DNA of 64,000 bases from Leyella stercorea (GTDB lineage Bacteria; Bacteroidota; Bacteroidia; Bacteroidales; Bacteroidaceae): contig NZ_JADYTS010000006.1 of the NCBI RefSeq assembly GCF_021531355.1, forward strand, positions 1-64,000. The letters run 5' to 3'. The position numbers and the translations under genes were made by a program. A model generated the notes under the pieces. It was not told the DNA's origin. It searched no databases and saw nothing but the letters and a program-made list of their open reading frames with translations. Below are positions 52,817-60,309 of the stretch, one piece after another; position 1 is the stretch's first letter; the number at the start of each line of letters is the position of its first letter.

Positions 52817-53012
52817 GAAATATAATTGCATAGCTTGTGGGAAAAAAAATCTCGACAAGGATACCATAGGCATTAACAAGAAACTAATAGATGAGAATGT
52901 CAATACGTTCTATTGTATGGATTGCTTGGCTGATTATCTTGGTTGTGAGGTGCAGGACATACTTGATAAGATAGAAGAGTTTAAGGAAGAAGGTTGCAAA
53001 CTTTTCAATTAA
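52809..53012 (+). CDS. Small zinc-ribbon protein, 67 residues
   Basis: Starts at ATG 52809, inside the last codons of brxL; a longer frame from 52758 would overlap brxL by 59 bases and is unlikely. Two CxxC knuckles, YNCIACGKKNL and FYCMDCLADYLGC, give four candidate zinc or Fe-S ligands, followed by a helix VQDILDKIEEFKEEGCKLF. It ends 10 bases before the cysteine desulfurase gene. Its conserved cysteines and position suggest a sulfur or metal carrier for the desulfurase, or a small DNA-binding partner. No known family is recognised with certainty. Confidence 0.75.
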   Translation: MSKKYNCIACGKKNLDKDTIGINKKLIDENVNTFYCMDCLADYLGCEVQDILDKIEEFKEEGCKLFN

Positions 53013-53022
53013 ATAAAAGGTA

Positions 53023-54141
53023 ATGAAAACTATTGTTTATGCCGACAATGCTGCTACAACGCGTTTGAGCCAAAAAGCCTATGAGAGAATGTTGCCATAC
53101 CTCTCATATGAGTACGGCAATGCGTCTCAACCTTATTCTTTTGCACGTTCACCCAAAAGAGCCTTGAAGCAAGCAAGAGAAACTATAGCCGAATGTATTG
53201 GAGCTTTGCCTGAAGAGATTTTTTTCACTTCTTGCGGAACGGAAAGTGATAATTGGGTAGTTGAAGGGGCGAGAAAGAATAATATGCCAATAGTCACTTC
53301 TTCAATAGAGCATCATGCAATGCTACGTCCTTGCGAGCAGGCTTTTAAGGATGGTTGTGATGTCGTTTATTTGTCTGTCTCTTGTGATGGTTTGATTTCT
53401 GTTGCTGAGGCCAAACGGATGATGTCTTTGCCAAATGGATTATTGTCTGTGATGTTCGCTAATAATGAAATAGGAACGATACAACCAGTGGCTGAATTGG
53501 CTGCGACTGCGCATGAGAAAGGATGGTTGTTTCATACTGATGCCGTACAGGCTGTTGGTCACACGCCAATAAGTGTTCATAGTATGGGAATTGATATGTT
53601 GTCAGCTTCTGCACATAAATTCAATGGTCCTAAGGGCATAGGTTTTCTTTATCTAAGAAAGGGTATAGAGTGGCCTTCTCTTATAAAGGGAGGTGCCCAA
53701 GAGTTTGGATGTCGGGCTGGTACAGAAAACATAGCATCGATTGTTGGTATGGCTACTGCCTTGGAAGAGAATACCGCTCAAATGAATCATAACATGGAGC
53801 ATTTGAGTTGTTTGGAAAAACGATTAATAGATTCTCTGAATACATTTGGCGTTAAATATGTTCATAATGGTTCAGACAATCATATAGCCGGAAATATCAG
53901 TTTGTCTTTTACTGAAATTGGAGGCGAAGCACTAATGCATTGTCTTGATCTAAAAGGAATTATTGTGTCAACTGGTTCTGCGTGTGATAGTAAGGAGACG
54001 CAAATTTCGCATGTTTTGAAAGCGGTAGGAATTGATGAAGTCTTGGCAAAAGGAACAATCAGAATTTCGTTAGGAAAATACAACACGACAGAGGATGTTG
54101 ATGCTATTGCGTATGGAATAAAATCTGTACTTAATAGATAA
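53023..54141 (+). CDS. Cysteine desulfurase (IscS/NifS/DndA family)
   Basis: 372 residues, PLP-dependent. YADNAATTRLSQKAYERM opens the protein; SSIEHHAMLRPCEQ and FHTDAVQAVGH bind PLP, SASAHKFNGPKGIGFLYL contains the Schiff-base Lys, and GIIVSTGSACDSKE the persulfide-forming Cys. Short catalytic loop as in group II-like NifS/DndA enzymes. Being the last gene of an operon with a PAPS-reductase-like enzyme, it most likely supplies persulfide sulfur for DNA modification or for the Fe-S clusters of BrxP. A housekeeping IscS role is less likely: no iscU or nifU is nearby. Confidence 0.92.
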   Translation: MKTIVYADNAATTRLSQKAYERMLPYLSYEYGNASQPYSFARSPKRALKQARETIAECIGALPEEIFFTSCGTESDNWVVEGARKNNMPIVTSSIEHHAMLRPCEQAFKDGCDVVYLSVSCDGLISVAEAKRMMSLPNGLLSVMFANNEIGTIQPVAELAATAHEKGWLFHTDAVQAVGHTPISVHSMGIDMLSASAHKFNGPKGIGFLYLRKGIEWPSLIKGGAQEFGCRAGTENIASIVGMATALEENTAQMNHNMEHLSCLEKRLIDSLNTFGVKYVHNGSDNHIAGNISLSFTEIGGEALMHCLDLKGIIVSTGSACDSKETQISHVLKAVGIDEVLAKGTIRISLGKYNTTEDVDAIAYGIKSVLNR

Positions 54142-54175
54142 ACATGCTTTTCCGTGCTTGTTAGATTCCAAATTT

Positions 54176-54204
54176 CTTCATGACCTTCATGACCTTCGTG
54201 ACAC
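54176..54204 (+). repeat. 29-nt repeat, right copy bracketing the defence locus
   Basis: Starts CTTCATGACCTTCATGACC and ends TTCGTGACAC, 34 bases after the desulfurase stop. Same orientation as the left copy at 39482-39510, 24 of 29 identical. Confidence 0.5.
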
Positions 54205-54244
54205 TTTTTTGTATAATGCGACATGAGGCTATGGCAATGATGCA

Positions 54245-54537
54245 ATAGCCTCATGTTCAATATAAAAGTCCATGTCTCGTCTTTTCCTCCACGAAGGTTA
54301 TAGAACTCGACATTTTTTCTATCGTCAGTTCCTTTATCGCTCGACACATGACCCTCCACAGAAATATACACACATCAGAGAACGGATTATCTCGCTATAT
54401 TGATAGCCATACACTTTGCTACGCAAACCTAAAGTAGAGTCTATTGTATGACACAACATCCTGTCGAATTTCTCCATAATTGGAAATATACCACCAAAAG
54501 ATGTGAGTTTCTTGGATTTTATTTGTATTTTTGCCAT
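54245..54537 (-). pseudogene. Remnant of an IS1380-family transposase
   Basis: The first 67 codons (from ATG 54537) read MAKIQIKSKKLTSFGGIFPI, then IDSTLGLRSKVYGYQYSEII and VYFCGGSCVE, the N-terminus of Bacteroidales IS1380-type transposases, then a stop. Just below, another frame gives RAIKELTIEK and a third VEFYNLRGGKDE, which belongs to the C-terminal catalytic region. Most of the ~430-residue enzyme is therefore deleted and the rest is frameshifted. Confidence 0.75.
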
Positions 54538-54696
54538 GCCTGATGAGGTTTTGTTTGATTATTACAGCAACACTAAATTAAGTGAATCCTCTGACATGGC
54601 AAAATCCTGAGCCGCTTGGCTTGTCCAAGTAATGTTGATCGCCTCAAATTAGAGAAAGGCTATCATAATGGCCCTACTCATAGTTTTCGTATCAGA

Positions 54697-54749
54697 TTTT
54701 CTATTGTACGAACAGGGCCTTGACAACTGTGGGTAAGAACTTATTTTGA
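54697..54749 (+). pseudogene. Remnant of the IS630-type transposase C-terminus
   Basis: Translates as FYCTNRALTTVGKNLF then TGA, against FYCTNMALASVGTNLF at the left edge of the window (around 205-252). The nucleotide match is also strong (TTTTCTATTGTACGAACA). Upstream sequence 54538-54696 is not recognisable as the rest of the gene. Confidence 0.7.
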
Positions 54750-54778
54750 CAAGTATTCAGAGAGATAGTGGCGATTTT

Positions 54779-56344
54779 TTACTCTTCCACGATTCTCCAT
54801 TCTCCAATCGTTCGTTTAAGGCTGTCGTAGTTCACGCCGACCTTTATCAGTCGCTTGCCTTCTGCCGACGGAATAAGATAACCCTTGTCGTTGATTTGTT
54901 GCAGGGCAGCGTCGGCAGAACCGTCATACTTTAGTTCCATCACGTATATGGCGTCAGGCAAGTGCAGCACGGCATCTGCTCTGCCTATTGCGCTACATTC
55001 CTCCACCTTGATATAGGCTCCCATAAGATTAAAGATGAGATAGAACACGGTTTGGAAGTCGCGCTCGTTCTTGTTTGACAATTGATTGGATATGCTTGCC
55101 AAATACGCCTGCATCTTCTGCAAAGCCCCATCCATATTGTTGTCTAACAGATTCTCCAGAAAATCAAAAACGAAGCCGTTGTTGTCCAGCTGTATTGGCG
55201 ACAGATAGTTAGGCGCAAGCGACTTGACCATACCTATGCGCACCTCCTTGTTAGGAAAGTCAAGCTGGTACTTCTGTAGTATTGGGTTATACTTCTTTAT
55301 GGTGAGATAACCGCTCTGATAGAGAAGTGGTAAGGCAGAAGTCATCTGTTCTGGCGAAACGTCAAAGTCGTCAATAGATGCGCTTTTCTTCTCTATGTCC
55401 ATCACGCCCACATGATATTTCTGTAAAGTCTTTATCAGATAACTCGGTGTACCCGAACTGAACCAGTAGGCAGCAACCTTCTTGTTTCGCAAAGCCTTGA
55501 CAAGGCTAAACGGATTGAAGACATCCTCTGCATGTTCGCTGAAATGATAGCCATCGTAAAAATCTGTAAGCTCAGCCACCATTTCTTCAAATGTTACGCC
55601 ATTGGCTTTGGCAAGCAATTCTACATCTGGCTTCATCTGCGTAAGCAGTTCTGTCTTGCTTATGCCGCAGATAGCAGAGTAATGGTCGTACATGCTTATG
55701 TTGTCGAGGTTGTTAAGCTCGCTGAAGATGCTTAGTTGAGAGAATTTGGTGATGCCGGTAATAAATACAAACTTAAGGTAAGGATCGAGCGCCTTTATCG
55801 GACTATAGAAATTCTGCATTATGCGGCGTAATGTTTGCAAGTTGTCTTTCTCGTGTACCACGTCAAGCAACGGAGCATCGTATTCGTCAATAAGAAGAAC
55901 AACCTTCTGTCCAGTTTGTTCGCAAGCGCGCATTACAAGATATTGCAGACGTTGGTTGGGATTTTCCGCTCCATCCTCACGTCCGTATATCTTTTCATAT
56001 TCCTGAAGTTTAAGATTCAATTCGCTAAGAAGACCTTTCTCATCCATGTGCTTTGCTGTGCTCATGTCGAAGTGCAGCACAGGATGCTTCACCCACTCAT
56101 TCTCATAGTCTGCTATAGCAAGGCCGTCAAACAGTTCCTTGCGTCCCTCGAAATAAGCCTTAAGAGTTGAGACAAAAAGAGACTTGCCGAATCGCCGTGG
56201 GCGACTCAGAAACAAATATTGCGAACCGTTTTTCATCATCTTCACAATGTATTTTGTCTTGTCTATATACACGTAGTTTCCTTCGCGTATCTTATCGAAG
56301 GTCTGCATGCCAACTGGATACTTTCTTATCTCTTGCATCTCCAT
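54779..56344 (-). CDS. DUF1703 family ATPase/nuclease, second copy
   Basis: 521 residues, same layout as the 37413 gene: [20 protein letters not shown], Walker A variant [38 protein letters not shown], and a C-terminal PDDEXK_9 core [20 protein letters not shown] plus [13 protein letters not shown]. The two proteins are clearly related but not recent duplicates, with many substitutions and different N-terminal lengths. Reads toward the desulfurase gene; the Rpn-family gene lies 45 bases upstream on the same strand, likely one transcript. Confidence 0.88.
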   Translation of the reverse strand: MEMQEIRKYPVGMQTFDKIREGNYVYIDKTKYIVKMMKNGSQYLFLSRPRRFGKSLFVSTLKAYFEGRKELFDGLAIADYENEWVKHPVLHFDMSTAKHMDEKGLLSELNLKLQEYEKIYGREDGAENPNQRLQYLVMRACEQTGQKVVLLIDEYDAPLLDVVHEKDNLQTLRRIMQNFYSPIKALDPYLKFVFITGITKFSQLSIFSELNNLDNISMYDHYSAICGISKTELLTQMKPDVELLAKANGVTFEEMVAELTDFYDGYHFSEHAEDVFNPFSLVKALRNKKVAAYWFSSGTPSYLIKTLQKYHVGVMDIEKKSASIDDFDVSPEQMTSALPLLYQSGYLTIKKYNPILQKYQLDFPNKEVRIGMVKSLAPNYLSPIQLDNNGFVFDFLENLLDNNMDGALQKMQAYLASISNQLSNKNERDFQTVFYLIFNLMGAYIKVEECSAIGRADAVLHLPDAIYVMELKYDGSADAALQQINDKGYLIPSAEGKRLIKVGVNYDSLKRTIGEWRIVEE

Positions 56345-56389
56345 AGCCTTGTGGTTTTAATATTTTGTTGTGAAACTGTTATTGTCTTC

Positions 56390-57283
56390 TTAATTATTCA
56401 GCTGTTCAATATCTTGTATCTCCAGCCCGGTAACTTTGGCAATGTCTTCTAATGTCATTCCTATGCTTAATAGATTTCTTGCCACATCAGCACGACCCTC
56501 TTTTACTCCCTCTTTGCGTCCTTCTTCTCTTCCCTCTTTGCGTCCTTCCTCTCTGCCTTCCTCCATGCTTCTCCTATTGGAATCAACAAACAGCAGGCGT
56601 TCTGCGCCAAGTTTGTCCCAAAAGTCCTCGTAGGCAAGCAGCTCGTCTTTCGACATAGCAGATTCCTCTACAGTTTTCAATGCCTTTGAGGTTTCTGGAT
56701 TGTCCAAGAGTTCTTGCGGCACTTCCTTTGTCTGTTCGTCAATTTCTGTAAGGAACCTAAGCCACAGCACAGCCATTTTCTTTTCTTTTATGGAATGAGC
56801 CTGAAACTTGGGAAGCTCTACGAATGTGAAATGCAGTCCGTCGATAATCTCGTTGCTATGCAACTCGTGCACCACATTATAGTTGTGTATAAACTCATCG
56901 GGGTATTCCTTTATGAAGATTTCGTTTACAAGATTGAGCGAGTAGACTGGTTGAAGCAATTCATACTTGCGCTTTTTGTCAAGTTGGCGCACAAAGGCCT
57001 TGGAAGCGTTAAACAGCACGCGCTGCTTGAAAGCTTCTGTCCACAGCATCTGCATCTCGACAATAAACTGACGGTTCTTCACGTCGCGGCATCTCACATC
57101 TACTATACTGTTCTTGCCTACATAAGTGTCGGGCACAAGTTCGGGCGAGAGATACTCCACACTCTCTATCTGCTCGTCGTCAGCCAATGGCAACAGAGCA
57201 TTAAGAAGACTGATGAGCAAATCCTTATGTTCGCCGAATATCTTCTTGAAAGTAAGGTCGGCTTTGGGGTCAAGATATCTCAT
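56390..57283 (-). CDS. Rpn-family PD-(D/E)XK nuclease (transposase-like)
   Basis: 297 residues. RYLDPKADLTFKKIFGEHKD and LISLLNALLP open the protein, as in Rpn/PDDEXK_2 recombination-promoting nucleases. The core reads NSIVDVRCRDVKNRQFIVEM, with Asp and Glu-x-Gln catalytic positions. A highly charged repeat of EEGR/KEGR units (about 235-265) precedes a C-terminal helix-turn-helix-like segment (LEDIAKVTGLEIQDIEQL). Such proteins are common in many copies in Bacteroidales and promote RecA-independent recombination in E. coli. Adjacent to the DUF1703 gene, a frequent pairing of mobile-associated families. Confidence 0.88.
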   Translation of the reverse strand: MRYLDPKADLTFKKIFGEHKDLLISLLNALLPLADDEQIESVEYLSPELVPDTYVGKNSIVDVRCRDVKNRQFIVEMQMLWTEAFKQRVLFNASKAFVRQLDKKRKYELLQPVYSLNLVNEIFIKEYPDEFIHNYNVVHELHSNEIIDGLHFTFVELPKFQAHSIKEKKMAVLWLRFLTEIDEQTKEVPQELLDNPETSKALKTVEESAMSKDELLAYEDFWDKLGAERLLFVDSNRRSMEEGREEGRKEGREEGRKEGVKEGRADVARNLLSIGMTLEDIAKVTGLEIQDIEQLNN

Positions 57284-57374
57284 AATGGAAAAGTATTTAC
57301 GGGTTGACGACTGTGACTATATATTATATGTGGCAAATTTACTAATAATAATCGAGATTTATGATAAAAAATAT

Positions 57375-57414
57375 TAGTTTTGCGTAGCGAAATAATAACT
57401 CTTGTGTTATTATT
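57375..57414 (+). promoter_or_regulatory. Promoter and inverted repeat before the ECF operon
   Basis: TAGTTTTG (57375-57382) matches the -7 box without a clear TTG box. Nine bases later AATAATAAC-TCTTGT-GTTATTATT (57391-57414) is a perfect 9-bp inverted repeat in the early leader, a possible operator. Confidence 0.45.
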
Positions 57415-57442
57415 AATGTAAAAACAAATAGAAAGAAATGAC

Positions 57443-57937
57443 GTGGAAATACAAGAGTTTGTGAATGGTGCAGAGAGTCTGCGCGATGGTTTGCTCAAGC
57501 AGGCTATGCACTATCTTGGTAATGGCTCTGACGCTGAGGATGCTGTTCAGGAAACTCTCTTGAAACTGTGGACTGCACGTGAGCGTATAGCGGATGCTAC
57601 AAAGATGCAGCACATGGCTTCGGTTGTGTGTAGAAATGTATCGCTTAACATGCTTCGTGACGCAAGGTGTAATGTGCAGATAGAGAAGGTTGGATATGTG
57701 GCTAATGCTGACAATCCGCACAACCAACTGGAAATTAAAGAGAGTGACCGTATGCTGAAACAGAGTATCAGAGCACTTAGCGACAGGCATCGTGCCATTA
57801 TACGGATGCGCAACGTCGAGAATATGCCGTATGCAGATATTGCACGTATACTCGGTACTACGGAAAGCTCGGTGCGTGGAATGATAAGCAAGGCACGAAC
57901 AGAACTTATTAAGAATCTTAAAAAGGCAAAACAATGA
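57443..57937 (+). CDS. ECF-type sigma factor
   Basis: 164 residues. GTG at 57443 is the only start that keeps the full region 2; the ATG at 57438 is out of frame. Region 2 is DAEDAVQETLLKLWTARERI; region 4 begins LSDRHRAIIRMRNVENMPYA with HTH DIARILGTTESSVRGMISKA. The stop overlaps the next ATG (57934), so anti-sigma synthesis is translationally coupled. The class is similar to sigma factors that control outer-membrane proteins in Bacteroidetes; the barrel gene at 60310 may be a target. Confidence 0.93.
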   Translation: MEIQEFVNGAESLRDGLLKQAMHYLGNGSDAEDAVQETLLKLWTARERIADATKMQHMASVVCRNVSLNMLRDARCNVQIEKVGYVANADNPHNQLEIKESDRMLKQSIRALSDRHRAIIRMRNVENMPYADIARILGTTESSVRGMISKARTELIKNLKKAKQ

Positions 57938-58671
57938 AATACTCAAGAGAATATATAGAACGACTGTTGGGCAAGTTTGTTGATGGTCTGACTACAGAAC
58001 TTGAGGAACAGCAGCTTGCAGAATACTTCGATACAGCTGATGATATTCCTGCGGAATGGCAAGTATATAAGGAGATGTTTTGTAGTTTCAAGACTGATGA
58101 ATACAACTTCAGCAATGCGGAGCTTGATGCAATGCTCACATCTGATGTGGCTGTTGAACCCTCTGCAGCGCATATACTGCCAAAACATACATCACATGTA
58201 TGGCGTTGGGTGGCTGTTGCTGCATGTGCAGCAGTAGTAGTGGCATTCGTTGCTATCCGACCATGGGCAGCTTTTACAGGCAATACTTCTGATGTAGACA
58301 ATATGGTTGCTGTAGAAAAACCGAAAAAGGCAGACGAGGTAAAATGTGATGTGGGCATTGTCAAGACACATGATACTGACATAATAGAAAAGTCTACAGA
58401 GGAAAGGGTTGATAATAACACTCAAAGGAAGACTCAATCCAAGCGATTGACCAAAAAGCGATTGCCTACAGTCGAACCAAGTGTAGTCAATAGAGTTGAT
58501 AATATCATCGCTACAGTAACATTACCAAACGAACAGGTGGAAAGTTATGAGATAAGAAAAGTGGGTGAGGCAAACATTGTGACCAAATGTTATGATGATG
58601 GAACGTCTGCCTCCTTCATTGTCTCATGTTCTGACGATGAGTTGAGCAGTCAGCTTATTGCACTCAATTAA
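57934..58671 (+). CDS. Putative membrane-anchored anti-sigma factor
   Basis: 245 residues. The cytoplasmic N-terminus (about 1-85: EYIERLLGKFVDGLTTELEE, EYFDTADDIPAEWQVYKEMF) resembles the anti-sigma helical domain without the zinc HxxxCxxC motif. One TM helix, WRWVAVAACAAVVVAFVAIR (about 88-108). The periplasmic part is charged and low-complexity (KSTEERVDNNTQRKTQSKRL). Coupled to the ECF gene by a 4-base overlap, the standard arrangement. It should hold the sigma factor at the membrane until a signal arrives. Confidence 0.75.
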   Translation: MKYSREYIERLLGKFVDGLTTELEEQQLAEYFDTADDIPAEWQVYKEMFCSFKTDEYNFSNAELDAMLTSDVAVEPSAAHILPKHTSHVWRWVAVAACAAVVVAFVAIRPWAAFTGNTSDVDNMVAVEKPKKADEVKCDVGIVKTHDTDIIEKSTEERVDNNTQRKTQSKRLTKKRLPTVEPSVVNRVDNIIATVTLPNEQVESYEIRKVGEANIVTKCYDDGTSASFIVSCSDDELSSQLIALN

Positions 58672-58720
58672 AACCTATAGCTCTCAATAGAAATAATAAA
58701 CAACTTAAAATATTATACTT

Positions 58721-59410
58721 ATGAAAAAGTTTTTTGTCCTTACATTTATTGCGCTCTTTGTGGCAACAGCATCGTATGCGCAAGAAAACGTCTTTATCAT
58801 TAATGGCGAGAAGGTTGAGAATTTCGACGGTTCACAACTCACGGGAAAGAAAATCTTGTCGTTTAATGTGATAAAAGACGACAAAGGGGATGTTTACAGT
58901 ATACATACTGATGAAATATTGCCTGATAGTCTGAGAAACCGACCGTATAAAGTTTCTACCAAATTGCATTACATCACAAAGGATACTTTGGCAAATGGAA
59001 ACAATCTCAATAAGTTGGAGAAGGCAGGTAAGAGAGAGGTGGAAGTGACAAACTTTGACATGCTTAATTCCAAGCCTTTGATTGTTGTGGATGGTAAGGA
59101 ATACAGTGGCTCTATCAGCTATATTAAGCCTGGCGATATAAATTCTATTAATGTGTACAAGCCAGGGTCGGACGTAGCCAACGCCTACAGAGAGAAAGGG
59201 AAGAATGGTGTGCTGAAAATCTTCACCAAGGCAAGCAAGGATAATGTCTCGTATGTTGTAGATGGAAAACCTGCAACGTCTCAGGAAGTGAAAGACATTG
59301 CACCATCTAAAATCTCAAATGTCGTTGTGCTGAAGCGTGGCTCAAAGGCAGCTATGGACTATGGGGAAGTGGGCAAGACGCATGATATTTGTATTGTCAA
59401 GACAAAGTGA
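58721..59410 (+). CDS. Secreted protein with two TonB-plug-like repeats
   Basis: 229 residues with a signal peptide MKKFFVLTFIALFVATASYA. Three segments of the form 'VDGK..S..I..I.P.DI.SI.V.K....A..YG..G.NGV..I.TK' occur: KPLIVVDGKEYSGSISYIKP, INSINVYKPGSDVANAYREK, and SYVVDGKPATSQEVKDIAPS with ISNVVVLKRGSKAAMDYGEV. These resemble the plug-domain fragment used in BlaR1-type and SusC-like proteins. Without a barrel it is probably a periplasmic or surface interaction module. Between anti-sigma and thioredoxin genes in the same operon. Confidence 0.72.
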   Translation: MKKFFVLTFIALFVATASYAQENVFIINGEKVENFDGSQLTGKKILSFNVIKDDKGDVYSIHTDEILPDSLRNRPYKVSTKLHYITKDTLANGNNLNKLEKAGKREVEVTNFDMLNSKPLIVVDGKEYSGSISYIKPGDINSINVYKPGSDVANAYREKGKNGVLKIFTKASKDNVSYVVDGKPATSQEVKDIAPSKISNVVVLKRGSKAAMDYGEVGKTHDICIVKTK

Positions 59411-59453
59411 TGCTTGCTATAATGAATGGTAGGATATAAAACACAATCAACGT

Positions 59454-60221
59454 ATGAAAAAGATTTTATTACTGCTTGGTTTGTTGTTGTGTGTTGCATC
59501 TCAGATGATGGCACAGGACAAGGTAGTGCCAATGTATAGAATTGGGAGACATTATTTCTCTAAGGAATTGCCGATGGATGAGGCCTTTAAAATTAGCAGT
59601 TCGATAATGGCTCTTGCTGATAAGGACGGAAATCGGGTTGTCAATCTCTTAGTGGGCGACGACTTCAAGGTGCCGCAGTCGATAAAGAAGTATGAGATTC
59701 CTTTTGAAAAGGTGCTTAATGGTGAGCAACTTGAGGAAGGAGTGCAGAACTTTGAAAAGATGAAAAGGCTTATCAGTTCAACTGATGTAGAGAAGTTTAT
59801 AGTTGGCAAGGCTCTGCCGGATGACTTCTCTGAGAAAGATATTGATGGCAAGACATGGACCAAGGATGGATTGAAAGGTCGTGTAACGGTTATAAATGTG
59901 TGGTATTCCGGTTGCGGACCGTGTCGAAGGGAGATGCCAATGCTCTCAGCATGGAAAGACAAATATCCTGATGTGCAGTTCGTTTCTGCCAATTTCGAGA
60001 ATGTTGATAAGGTGAAGCAAATCACTGAGAAGGAAGGCTTTAATTGGACGCACATTGCCAATGACACGTATTTCACAAAAAGAGTGGGCAATGAGGGCTA
60101 TCCATTGACCATTGTTGTAGATAAGGATGGCGTTGTAAGATATTGCAAGCATGGCGCTAATGACAATAATGTCAGCAGTGAGATATTGCAATTGATAGAA
60201 AAATTAGTCGGCTGTTGTTAA
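59454..60221 (+). CDS. Exported TlpA-like thiol-disulfide oxidoreductase
   Basis: 255 residues. Signal peptide MKKILLLLGLLLCVASQMMA. The C-terminal ~130 residues are a thioredoxin fold: GKTWTKDGLKGRVTVINVWY, active site SGCGPCRREMPML, and NEGYPLTIVVDKDGVVRYCK with the cis-Pro in GYPLTI. The N-terminal ~115 residues are unique. Likely a periplasmic reductant or disulfide catalyst. It sits in the ECF module upstream of the barrel protein; the partially contained gene at 63715 is another thioredoxin-fold protein. Confidence 0.9.
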   Translation: MKKILLLLGLLLCVASQMMAQDKVVPMYRIGRHYFSKELPMDEAFKISSSIMALADKDGNRVVNLLVGDDFKVPQSIKKYEIPFEKVLNGEQLEEGVQNFEKMKRLISSTDVEKFIVGKALPDDFSEKDIDGKTWTKDGLKGRVTVINVWYSGCGPCRREMPMLSAWKDKYPDVQFVSANFENVDKVKQITEKEGFNWTHIANDTYFTKRVGNEGYPLTIVVDKDGVVRYCKHGANDNNVSSEILQLIEKLVGCC

Positions 60222-60309
60222 AATAGGTTAATACTGTTCATAAATAATGCTTTAATACGTTATATAATCAAAACGTCAGAATTGACACCAAATTTAAAAT
60301 AATCAACGT

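Noticed and set aside
53023-54141. Reading the desulfurase as housekeeping iscS/nifS
   Set aside because: It is the last gene of the defence operon with no iscU, nifU or suf gene nearby.
53880-54371. 163-residue minus-strand frame
   Set aside because: It combines the antisense of the desulfurase end, the flanking repeat and a transposase fragment; not a gene.
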